DNA of 64,000 nucleotides from positions 69,871 through 133,870 of the forward strand of contig JBJDXR010000022.1 in the NCBI GenBank assembly GCA_051866775.1, given 5' to 3'. The position numbers and the translations under genes were made by a program. Below the pieces are notes generated by a model, which did not search any database, was not told the origin of the DNA, and worked only from the letters and a program-made list of their open reading frames with translations. Numbering within the stretch: position 1 is the stretch's first letter; every line of letters begins with the position of its first letter. Positions 8,742 through 15,582 of the stretch are shown here, one piece after another. The DNA comes from RUG626 sp051866775 (GTDB lineage: Bacteria; Bacillota; Clostridia; Oscillospirales; Oscillospiraceae).

Positions 8742-8894
8742 GGTACCTGGCTTTTTGAGGACAAACGCATCCGCGCCGCGTGGGACGAGGAAAACAGCGT
8801 TTCGGTGTTACAAAAGCATCACAGGCTGCTTAAAGCGAGCGGCTTCTTGTGCACTTTATTGCGTTTGAGCCTGAATACACAGCCGGAATTTTGA
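8742..8894 (+). pseudogene. fragment resembling the BRO-N / DinD-type N-terminal domain
   Basis: One frame reads WLFEDKRIRAAWDEEN near its start, which resembles the conserved opening of BRO family and DNA-damage-inducible DinD-like proteins found in phages and islands. The similarity fades after about 16 residues and a stop follows at 8892-8894. No start codon with a ribosome site precedes it. I treat it as a relic; the assignment rests on a short motif. Confidence 0.4.
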
Positions 8895-8977
8895 ACCTGG
8901 GGCGTTATGGATCATACAGGGGCGCGTGATTTTACAGCGCCTTTTATTATTGATTATTGTATTGCGGAGTGGCAGCA

Positions 8978-9699
8978 ATGGATTTAAGAGAGAGAACCGG
9001 TCATAGGAGTACTTCCGCGTGTAGATACTGAAAACGATAGTCTCTGGTTGTAGCCGGAATGTGTCGAGGGCATAGAGAAGGCGGGAGGGATTCCGATAAT
9101 GCTGCCGCTTACGGGAGATAAGCATAAGCTGAAGCGGCTGGCGGACCTGTGCCGCGGATTTCTGTTTACCGGGGGGACAGGACGTAACGCCGCAGATATA
9201 CGGAGAGACGCGCAGGGACGTGTGCGGAGAATGTGTACCCGAGCTTGACGATATGGAAAAAACGCTTCTTGAGCTTGCTTTGGAAAGAGATAAACTGGTG
9301 CTGGGAATATGCCGGGGCTTCCAATTTATAAACGCCGCCCTCGGAGGTACGCTCTATCAGGATCTGCCGAGCGAGCATAAAAGTCCTATCGGGCACAGCC
9401 AGACGTTCCCCGGCGACCGCCCTGCACACAGCGTACGCATATCGGAGGATTCTCCGCTGCTTGAGCTCTTGGATGAGGAGCGCATAGAGGTAAACAGCTT
9501 TCATCATCAGTCGGCAAAGACTCTGGCTACCGGGATTAAGGCCATGGCAGAGGCGCCGGATGGGCTTGTTGAGGCTGTATATTTGCCCGGGAAAAGCTTC
9601 ATTTGGGCAGTACAGTGGCACCCGGAATCCTCCTGTAAATCAGACCCATATAGCATGAAGATTTTCAATGCTTTTGTAAAGGCCTGCGAGAGACTGTAA
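8978..9699 (+). pseudogene. broken gamma-glutamyl-GABA hydrolase-like peptidase C26 gene
   Basis: The family is class I glutamine-amidotransferase-like hydrolases (PuuD type). A start MDLRER at 8978 needs removal of one A to join PVIGVLPRVDTEND; an in-frame TAG follows at 9051-9053; an extra G in the run at 9171-9176 splits GFLFTGG from QDVTPQIYGE. After that the frame is open to 9699 and still contains the nucleophile region GICRGFQF and the HPES catalytic motif. Three independent lesions make it a pseudogene, although the C-terminal 160 residues could be translated from an internal start. It ends directly before a terminator. Confidence 0.85.
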
Positions 9700-9701
9700 A
9701 A

Positions 9702-9736
9702 ACAGCACCTGTCACATGACAGGTGCTGTTTTTTTA
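9702..9736. terminator. bidirectional terminator after the C26 pseudogene
   Basis: A perfect 13-bp stem (ACAGCACCTGTCA, 2-nt loop, complement) at 9702-9729 is followed by a run of T on the plus strand. Four A residues precede it, giving a T run on the minus strand as well. Confidence 0.85.
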
Positions 9737-9839
9737 TCTGGCAGACAGCGCCCAGATGTTTTTGATCTGGTCCGTTATCTCGTCGTAGCTCCAGAGCCGT
9801 CAGAGAAGCAAGAAGAAGGGCCAAAACTCTCTTTTTCAT
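9734..9839 (-). pseudogene. collapsed exported peptidase gene: signal peptide joined to a C39 peptidase tail
   Basis: The minus strand begins MKKRVLALLLASLTAL, a signal-peptide start, and after about 16 codons meets, in another frame, the last 19-20 codons of a C39-like peptidase (RLWSYDEITDQIKNIWALSA). The 56-nt tail (9744-9799) is 55/56 identical to 13996-14051, the end of the intact C39-like gene outside the island. A large internal deletion in a paralogue, or a segmental copy joined to a signal peptide, would explain it. Confidence 0.75.
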
Positions 9840-9933
9840 TTAAATCAACCATTCGACCGCTTTGCGTCCGCACAAATAGGAATGAAAGTATGCAGACAAA
9901 CGACCGTCGTTCTTGAAAATTCAGTTGGGGGAG

Positions 9934-9977
9934 GATGCACACTACAACGCACGGTAAGAGGGGGCGTAGTGTGCATC
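9934..9977 (+). ncRNA. stem-loop in the IS110 left non-coding region, possible bridge-RNA relic
   Basis: Perfect 12-nt arms (GATGCACACTAC at 9934-9945, GTAGTGTGCATC at 9966-9977) enclose a 20-nt loop. It lies about 160 nt upstream of an IS110-type transposase start. IS110 elements encode a structured bridge (seeker) RNA in the long non-coding end before the transposase, so this may be part of one. The element is otherwise deleted, and I cannot align guide loops. Confidence 0.35.
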
Positions 9978-10139
9978 AAGAACTCAAAACAGTATTTAAA
10001 TCAGTGCTGGAACCACCTTTTCAAGCACAAATAAGAGGCGTTATGAGTCCGTACACCAAGGATTGTTTTAACACCTGTTAATTGCTTGGTGGTTCAGTCC
10101 CCGCATTCTCCACGCTATTTTTACGGAGGAGGTTTTGTT

Positions 10140-10782
10140 GTGAAAGTCGTATTCACAACCTGCTGCGGTGTAGATGTTCACAAAACATTTGAGGTTGCTA
10201 CGATCATCACCACGCCCGCAGACAGTTTGCAATCCCACTACCAGAAAAAGAGATTCAGCACGTTCAATTAAGACATGAACCGTTTTGCTGATTGGCTTTT
10301 GGAACACAACTGTTTGGATGTCTGCATGGAATATACCGGGAAGTATTGGGTTCCGGTATTCAACATCCTTGAAAAATACGGTATTCGGGTCGTGATTGCC
10401 AACCCCAAATGGGTAAAGGCTGTAAAGGAAAACAAGGATGATACGAAAGATTCCAAGTGGATAGGTGATCTGTTTCGTATCATCCTTGTGAAAAGCAGCT
10501 TCATCCCAGATCTGGAAATCCGGATTCTCCGGGAGTTCACCCGTTATCGATACAAGCTGACCTCTATAAAAGCAGCGAAAAGAAACGGGCGATCTCGCCA
10601 TTGCCAGAATGATTTTGACGGCAATCTATTCAATGTACTCCACCGGTGAAGTGTGGAACCCGGTCGATCTCTTTAAAATCGATATTCCTGAGCATTTGAA
10701 GGAACAGCAGCTTGCCAAAGCTATTAAGCAGGCTACACGATTTCTTGAGAGCAGGGATTATCCGTCGCTTAGCTCTGATTGA
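10140..10782 (+). pseudogene. IS110-family transposase, interrupted and internally deleted
   Basis: GTG at 10140 follows GGAGGAGG. The N-terminal RuvC-like DEDD domain is recognisable (CGVDVHKTFEVATI, CMEYTGKYWVPVFNILE, ANPKWVKAVKENKDDTKDS). An in-frame TAA interrupts it at 10270-10272. Near 10585 the frame changes and the text jumps to a C-terminal segment (LAIARMILTAIYSMYSTGE, then a KAIKQATRFLE helix) ending at 10782, so the central part including the transposase_20 serine domain is missing. It cannot be active. Confidence 0.85.
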
Positions 10783-10923
10783 ATATGCTTTGACCTTGCA
10801 GAACGAGTTGTCTGCAGGGGCGTATTTGTGCGCCCGTTTTCCTCTGTGCTGGTCCGGTACTCACTTTCACGCTAATTTTCCTCTATACTGTACTTTTGGA
10901 CTTTCCGTTTATCTTTCAGGCGG
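10783..10923. other. non-coding stretch between IS110 relic and M20 peptidase gene
   Basis: No gene is seen. A short hairpin GGGCG / CGCCC near 10818-10835 followed by GTTTTCC could terminate plus-strand transcription. The right end of the IS110 element is not identifiable. Confidence 0.3.
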
Positions 10924-12282
10924 TTACGCCTTAGAGAACTTATCAATGACACTCGCCGTCATCTTGATGCCGAGAATAAAGTCTTCCACATAGATATTTT
11001 CGTTGGGCGCATGTACCTGAGAAAATTCATTGGCAACGCCGTACATGACGCAGGGGATGCCGGTGTCATGGCAGAAGTAGTAAACGCCCATGGTGCCGGG
11101 GGTGTTGGGATAGATGGCGGGGGGAATATGGTAGGTTTTCTCAGAGGCGGCGATAGCGGCTTTCACCAGAGGATTGTTCAGGTCCGTACGATAGGCGGGA
11201 GCGCCAGGCATGGAGACAATTTCCACATCGGTGAAACCGTGCTTATCCAGATGCTTGCGCAGCAGCTCCACCACCCGCTCGCGGGTCATATTGGGCACCA
11301 GACGGAAGTCCAGCTTCGCCATGGCATAGGCAGGAAGGACGGTCTTGGAGCCCTGATCAATATAACCGCTCTTGATGCCGCAGATGTTGCAGGTGGGAGC
11401 ATAGATTAGCTTCTTCAGCAGCTCAACGCCAGAGACGTCGTTAACGAAGCCGTCCATCTCCATCTTTTCCAGAATGTTCTTAGCGTTATAGGGAATGCTC
11501 TTCAGGAAATCAAGATCTTTTTCCGTCAAAGGCGCCACATCATCGTAGAAGCCATCGATGAGAACCTCGTCCTTTTCGTTCTTCAGGGTGTTTAGAGCCC
11601 AAACAAGACGCCAGGCGGCATTCTTCCAAACAGGAGCATTGGAGGAGTGGGCATCAATGTTGGCGGTGCGGACCCGCAGTTCCACGTAAGCCAGACCCTT
11701 TACGCCCAGAGTAATGTGGGCGGGACCATCGGTGTCACGGGCACCGCCTTCCCAGACTACGCCATCGGCAGCAACTTTGTCGGGATAGAGCTGAGGGAAG
11801 CCAGCCAGATGAGGGCTGCCCACCTCTTCTTCACCCTCATAGACTACTTTAATGTTCATGGGCAGCTTGCCGTAGACCTTCTGGTAGGCGTCCACAGCCA
11901 TCAGGCGGGAGAGCATCTGTCCCTTGTTGTCGGTAGCGCCTCGGGAAATGATTTTGCCGTCCTTAATAGTGCCGCTGAAAGGATCCACATCCCATTCGTC
12001 AATGGGATCCACAGGCTGCACATCATAATGGTTATAGAACATCAGGGTGCGGTCACTTTCTCCCTTCAGGAAACCATATACAATGGGATAGCCATCAGTG
12101 GGGATTTCCTCCACCTCAAATCCTATTTTACGGAGCGTTTCTTCTACCAGATCTGCCATCTCACGCATGCCGGTGTTAGTGGCGGCAATGCTGGGCTGAC
12201 GCAGGAACTTTTGCAGCAGAGCAAGATACTCGTCCTGGTGCGCATCAATGTACGCCCGGATCTTGTCCATTTGGACTTCCAT
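10924..12282 (-). CDS. M20 family metallopeptidase (dipeptidase)
   Basis: This 452-residue cytoplasmic zinc peptidase belongs to the M20/ArgE-DapE group and probably hydrolyses dipeptides or acylated amino acids. Metal and catalytic motifs are intact: NHYDVQP (His85, Asp87), RGATDNKGQ (Asp118), the EGEEEVGS acid cluster near 149-156, and a late QVHAPNEN histidine. The ATG at 12282 has GGGAGG upstream. It is the only full-length enzyme gene in the island. Its codon choice (GGC, CTG, CAG-rich) looks different from the his genes, consistent with transfer. A promoter with TTGACA lies upstream. Confidence 0.88.
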   Translation of the reverse strand: MEVQMDKIRAYIDAHQDEYLALLQKFLRQPSIAATNTGMREMADLVEETLRKIGFEVEEIPTDGYPIVYGFLKGESDRTLMFYNHYDVQPVDPIDEWDVDPFSGTIKDGKIISRGATDNKGQMLSRLMAVDAYQKVYGKLPMNIKVVYEGEEEVGSPHLAGFPQLYPDKVAADGVVWEGGARDTDGPAHITLGVKGLAYVELRVRTANIDAHSSNAPVWKNAAWRLVWALNTLKNEKDEVLIDGFYDDVAPLTEKDLDFLKSIPYNAKNILEKMEMDGFVNDVSGVELLKKLIYAPTCNICGIKSGYIDQGSKTVLPAYAMAKLDFRLVPNMTRERVVELLRKHLDKHGFTDVEIVSMPGAPAYRTDLNNPLVKAAIAASEKTYHIPPAIYPNTPGTMGVYYFCHDTGIPCVMYGVANEFSQVHAPNENIYVEDFILGIKMTASVIDKFSKA

Positions 12283-12362
12283 CAAATAATCCTCCCTTTA
12301 ATGTGACCGGTTTTTACAAAATGTATATTTAGAATCTAAACATCTGTATGAAATTATCAATT

Positions 12363-12391
12363 AATGTAGCATACCAATCAGGCTTTGTCAA
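12363..12391 (-). promoter_or_regulatory. promoter of the M20 peptidase gene
   Basis: On the minus strand TTGACA (12386-12391) and TACATT (12363-12368) are 17 nt apart, about 80 nt before the start codon. Confidence 0.6.
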
Positions 12392-12499
12392 TTAGCATGC
12401 GATATGGAAGTTGATTTTATGCCGAATCAGAGATAATTAGAAAAATTTTTGTTTATTTTTAGTGCTTTATAACAAATAAAATTTATGGAAAAAAATACT

Positions 12500-12540
12500 A
12501 AAAAGCTGCTTTTCTGAAATAGAAAAGCAGCTTTTTGATT
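12500..12540. terminator. terminator-like perfect hairpin
   Basis: Arms AAAAAGCTGCTTTTC and GAAAAGCAGCTTTTT with a 7-nt loop (12500-12536) form a stem with T-rich ends on both strands. It lies between the M20 promoter and an HTH gene relic, whose transcription it would end. Confidence 0.7.
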
Positions 12541-12553
12541 CCTTATAGAATTC

Positions 12554-12699
12554 TCAATATCCCTTCCAATGCGTCTCGGGATGTGTTTGCAAAAGCTGAC
12601 AATAACAATCGATTACCTTGTAAAAAGCCCGTAATTCTTCTTCACTGCAATCTTCCAGTAGATGTCCTATAAGTATCGTCCTGAAAGTCCCGGAATGTA
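12554..12699 (-). pseudogene. C-terminal relic of a probable HTH-type regulator gene
   Basis: A minus-strand frame of about 48 codons reads IGHLLEDCSEEELRAFYKV and ends GY at the stop 12554-12556, just before the hairpin. The acidic SEEEL helix resembles the C-terminal helix of small XRE-type regulators in mobile elements, but no DNA-binding part or start remains. I consider it a truncated gene end; the family is a guess. Confidence 0.35.
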
Positions 12700-12787
12700 T
12701 TTACGGGAGCAGGTTTTGCGGTACAATATAGCCACATAGGAAAGGTAGCGCAATATTTTTCGTAACCCCAGAAAGGAGGAAACGACC

Positions 12788-12991
12788 GTGGCTGTGTCTA
12801 AATCCCAGCAGAAGGCCGTCCATAAATATGTAAAGGCGAATTATGACCGCATGGAATTAACTGTGCCAAAAGGTCAAAAGGAGATCATAAAGGCTCATAC
12901 AGAATCCCACGGCGAGCGTGTAAACGGCTTTGTGAACCGTGCCATAGATGAAACCAAGAAACGGGATGAAAACGGAGCCTCAACACAGTAA
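12788..12991 (+). CDS. small ribbon-helix-helix type antitoxin-like protein
   Basis: The 67-residue protein starts with GTG after AAAGGAGG and reads MAVSKSQQKAVHKYVKANYD, then GERVNGFVNRAIDET. Proteins with this text are common on Clostridia mobile elements and carry an Arc/MetJ-type RHH DNA-binding fold, usually as antitoxins. The downstream toxin frame starts inside its last codons, the usual overlap of a toxin-antitoxin pair. Because the toxin is broken, this is probably an orphan antitoxin that may still bind its own promoter. Confidence 0.7.
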   Translation: MAVSKSQQKAVHKYVKANYDRMELTVPKGQKEIIKAHTESHGERVNGFVNRAIDETKKRDENGASTQ

Positions 12992-13236
12992 GCATAAGAA
13001 AATAAAGATCGAATATTCTAAATGTGCAGTAAAGGCAATAAACAGCATGGATAGCCGGACAAAGCGGCGAATGCCGGCATTGAGGGTATACCAAACGGCG
13101 ATATAAACTGAAAGGCAGCGACGGCAGCTATCGGTTGCGTGTCGGAGACTGGCGCATAATATTTTCCTATATAGAGAACGATATTGTGTTAATTGAGAAA
13201 ATCGCTCCACAGGGCTAAGCTTATAAGGTGGTGTAA
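12966..13236 (+). pseudogene. broken RelE/ParE-family toxin gene
   Basis: The frame starts at ATG 12966 within the antitoxin end and reads KIKIEYSKCAVKAINSMD. A base loss near 13066 shifts frame before AGIEGIPNGDI, and a second near 13100 shifts it before LKGSDGSYRLRVGDWRIIFS. A TAA then replaces the expected codon after APQG. The remaining text matches the RelE-type fold with its conserved YRLRVGDWRI strand. Two frameshifts and a nonsense codon mean no active toxin. Confidence 0.8.
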
Positions 13237-13266
13237 ATATGTCTCCAAACTGGATTTCTTGATAGT

Positions 13267-13285
13267 ATTTAACACTATTTAACAC
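13267..13285 (+). repeat. tandem ATTTAACAC pair beside the right att repeat
   Basis: ATTTAACAC occurs at 13267-13275 and 13277-13285, immediately inside the right att copy. Short directly repeated motifs at this position often serve as arm-type integrase or excisionase sites. That reading is inference. Confidence 0.4.
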
Positions 13286-13296
13286 CAAATTTAAAA

Positions 13297-13319
13297 TTCA
13301 AATCCCTCCTTCCGCGCCA
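13297..13319 (+). repeat. attachment-site repeat, right copy (partial tRNA-Ser 3' end)
   Basis: This 23-nt copy of the tRNA-Ser(GCT) 3' end includes CCA but is not preceded by the rest of a tRNA. Sequence flanking it differs from the left copy on both sides, so the identity is confined to the crossover segment. Confidence 0.8.
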
Positions 13320-13446
13320 CGTCGTCGCTCATTTACTCCGTCGCTCCTCCTTTTCGAATCGAATCCACTGCGCTGGGCTTTGATTCGGTTTTTGTGAATA
13401 TCAGAAAATTGACGCATCGAAAGTGATTACACTTTCCAAAATGTTA

Positions 13447-13480
13447 AATCCCGGGAACATAATTGTTCCCGGGATTTTTC
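13447..13480. terminator. bidirectional terminator
   Basis: An AT-capped GC stem (AATCCCGGGAACA / TGTTCCCGGGATT, 13447-13476) is followed by TTTTTC. It can end the minus-strand operon that begins at 17660, about 95 nt past its last stop. The rest of 13320-13569 shows no gene. Confidence 0.8.
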
Positions 13481-13569
13481 TTGTTTTGCAAGTAAAACAG
13501 AATTTTTAAATGGGGTTATATTTGGATTCTTACAAACTGTGTTGATATGAAAAATTGAGATCAATTTTA

Positions 13570-13974
13570 CTAATGTTCCTGAACGGAGGGTCTTCTGAAT
13601 ATTTGGACCTGCAGCGCGGCAAAGAACAATAGAAATATTAAGACCGCCAGCCAATAGGTGGGGAGAGCCGTTCTAAGTCCGTCTGCCCACTGAAAGCCGC
13701 CGGTAATATTGCAGACCTCCTGCCAGCGTCCAAGCGCCATAACCAGTATTGCAAGTTCGGCCGCGGCGCAGGCCTCGGTTATGGCGCATAAAAGTCGGCT
13801 GCGGAATCCGCAAAAGACAAAAACACCTGTAACAAGCAGGGGAAAAAAGAACCAGCAGATAAAATAATAGCCCCAGCAAAAGCCCATTATTCTGGCGTCG
13901 TAGGTAAACCACGGAAGAACAAGCGCCGCCGCCGTAAGAAGATAAAGGAACTTCAAAAGCCTGTCACTTTTCAT
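13570..13974 (-). CDS. small integral membrane protein of unknown function
   Basis: The 134-residue protein has about four hydrophobic segments (roughly 8-24, 30-55, 62-80, 106-127) with aromatic-rich loops and a basic N terminus. I recognise no family. It is the last gene of a five-gene operon with a two-component system, an exported protein and a C39-like peptidase (11-nt gap), so it probably acts at the envelope with them. Confidence 0.6.
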   Translation of the reverse strand: MKSDRLLKFLYLLTAAALVLPWFTYDARIMGFCWGYYFICWFFFPLLVTGVFVFCGFRSRLLCAITEACAAAELAILVMALGRWQEVCNITGGFQWADGLRTALPTYWLAVLIFLLFFAALQVQIFRRPSVQEH

Positions 13975-13985
13975 TTTTGCCCCCC

Positions 13986-14777
13986 TTATCCAGCGGACAG
14001 CGCCCAGATGTTTTTGATCTGGTCCGATATCTCGTCGTAGCTCCAGAGCCGATCTGAATTCTTGCGGCTGTTCGGGTCGTTTACGGTATAGCCGCCGTCC
14101 CCGACGGCGGTCAAGAGAATAAAGTGCCCGGAATCGGTAAAATCCCCGGGACCCATTATCAGGGCCACAATTTCCCCGGACTCAAGATGGGAATCTATGA
14201 TCTTCTGACTGAGCGGCAGCTCTTGAGAGCTTATACCAAGTCCGGAGCAGCCCTCGGAGAATAGCGTCCACTTTGTGCCGTTGCCGTTGGTGGAATAACC
14301 GTTTTGTGTGCTGTAATCGGCCACATATCTGGGGCTTATGGACGTGTCGCCGGTAAGGTAAATAGCGGCCATGGAAAGGCAGGTCGGCCCGCAGCCGGAG
14401 AGGCCGAAGAGATTTCCTGAATACTCCGTGTAGCCCCAGCGCTCATCCCACTGCATGAGGAGCGGCACGGTTTCGCAGTCCCGGTATTCTGACAGGTCGA
14501 TGTCATAGGTATTGCCGCTCTTTTCAAAGTAGTCCAGCACAAACTGCCGGGCCTCCTCGTTTTTCTCATAAAGCGCGGCCAATGCCTCGGGGTATTGGGA
14601 CAGATCCGGATATGCAGCGCCGGAAGAGAAGGAATGTTCGTATCCTTCCGGGCTTTTGAGCCCCGCAAGGGAAAGCCCCTTCGCAGACATAACGACTGCC
14701 GTCGCCGCTAAAAACAGCAGCAATATTATAAAGATGATAAGATTATACCGTCTTCCAGTATGCTTTTTCTTCTCCAT
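13986..14777 (-). CDS. membrane-anchored C39-like cysteine peptidase
   Basis: An N-terminal transmembrane anchor (about 12-33 of MEKKKHTGRR...) places the enzyme outside the membrane. The C-terminal peptidase_C39_2-type domain shows LMQWDERWGY, then the nucleophile block GCGPTCLSM, then DSGHFILLT with the catalytic His and NDPNS with Asp. A GTG four codons earlier is an alternative start, but ATG at 14777 has AAAGG. It lies between an exported protein and a membrane protein in the operon. Its 3' end has a near-identical copy in the island at 9744-9799. Confidence 0.82.
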   Translation of the reverse strand: MEKKKHTGRRYNLIIFIILLLFLAATAVVMSAKGLSLAGLKSPEGYEHSFSSGAAYPDLSQYPEALAALYEKNEEARQFVLDYFEKSGNTYDIDLSEYRDCETVPLLMQWDERWGYTEYSGNLFGLSGCGPTCLSMAAIYLTGDTSISPRYVADYSTQNGYSTNGNGTKWTLFSEGCSGLGISSQELPLSQKIIDSHLESGEIVALIMGPGDFTDSGHFILLTAVGDGGYTVNDPNSRKNSDRLWSYDEISDQIKNIWALSAG

Positions 14778-14862
14778 ATGTAACAGCACCTTTCATTTAA
14801 GTGCTGTTATCATAGCAATGGGCTGCAAGCTTTCGGCAAATTTTTTGCATCAAAACGGAAAA

Positions 14863-15582
14863 TTACTCCACCGCGTTGACGGATAAGTACGGCCCATCGG
14901 GATAATAGCTTGCGGAAACAGCCCCGGAGCTTTCTTCGTCAAAGATCTCGTAGGTGACGGTGTTGTTGCCGTTAATAATCATGTTCGGACTGTCGAGCCC
15001 CAGATACTCATAAAAATATATGTAGGACACCTGATCAAAGATCTCCCAAACGCTGTAGCTGCCAGATATGTTTATGCCCTTATCGGTGCTTTCATATTCG
15101 GATGAGAAGAGAGGCATAAACCCGTAAAAGCGAAAGCCCAGTATCATGCCGGTTTCGTCGTCAAGCGTAAGCGTGATATCAAAGGTCTGCTCACTGAATC
15201 TGACGGTCCAGAGGACTATTGAGCTGTCGTCTTCGCCGATAAGCAGGCTGGCGCGGCATTCAGGCTGGGAGGCGGTAAGACCATCGGATATAATGCCTAT
15301 GGACGAAAGTGCGGACTTTGCGGCTTCAGCCGCCTGCGACCCGTCCATAAAGCGGCCCTTCTCCAGTGTTACGCTGGAGGCCTTTGAGCTTATCAGCAGC
15401 ATTTTTTGAACTGTGGACAGATTGGAAAAAAGACTCAGGTCGGCCTCGTCAATGGAGGCGGTCTCGATGCTTCCGGAGAGGCGCAGGTCTTGGGCATGAA
15501 GTGTTAGTGCCGGGAGAAAGAAGCATGCCGCTGCGGTGAGGGCCGTGATTATAACGGCGATGATAACACGTTTATTCTTCAT
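14863..15582 (-). CDS. exported protein of unknown function, co-transcribed with a histidine kinase
   Basis: The 239-residue protein starts MKNKRVIIAVIITALTAAACFF, a signal peptide or single membrane anchor. No lipobox of the usual LxxC type is certain. The rest is a soluble mixed alpha/beta sequence with no motif that I recognise. Its ATG overlaps the kinase stop by 4 nt, so the two are translationally coupled, and it may modulate the kinase or act on the same envelope signal. Confidence 0.7.
   Translation of the reverse strand: MKNKRVIIAVIITALTAAACFFLPALTLHAQDLRLSGSIETASIDEADLSLFSNLSTVQKMLLISSKASSVTLEKGRFMDGSQAAEAAKSALSSIGIISDGLTASQPECRASLLIGEDDSSIVLWTVRFSEQTFDITLTLDDETGMILGFRFYGFMPLFSSEYESTDKGINISGSYSVWEIFDQVSYIYFYEYLGLDSPNMIINGNNTVTYEIFDEESSGAVSASYYPDGPYLSVNAVE

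Larger units (their letters stand above)
8668..13319. mobile_element. decayed genomic island inserted at tRNA-Ser(GCT)
   Basis: The interval between the two 23-nt att-like repeats is 4.6 kb. Its content fits accessory DNA: relics of a BRO-N gene, a peptidase C26 gene, a C39 peptidase fragment, an IS110 transposase, an HTH gene end, and a toxin-antitoxin pair. Only the M20 peptidase and the small RHH protein appear intact. No integrase or replication gene remains, so the element is probably a non-mobile remnant. The boundary assignment is inferred from the repeats. Confidence 0.7.

Noticed and set aside
13297..13319. Possible tRNA gene at the second CCA-bearing segment
   Set aside because: Only the T-arm half and acceptor 3' strand are present; no D-arm, anticodon arm or 5' acceptor precedes it. 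It is an att repeat.
8668..13319. Active phage or integrative element
   Set aside because: No integrase, replication, capsid or conjugation gene remains between the att repeats.
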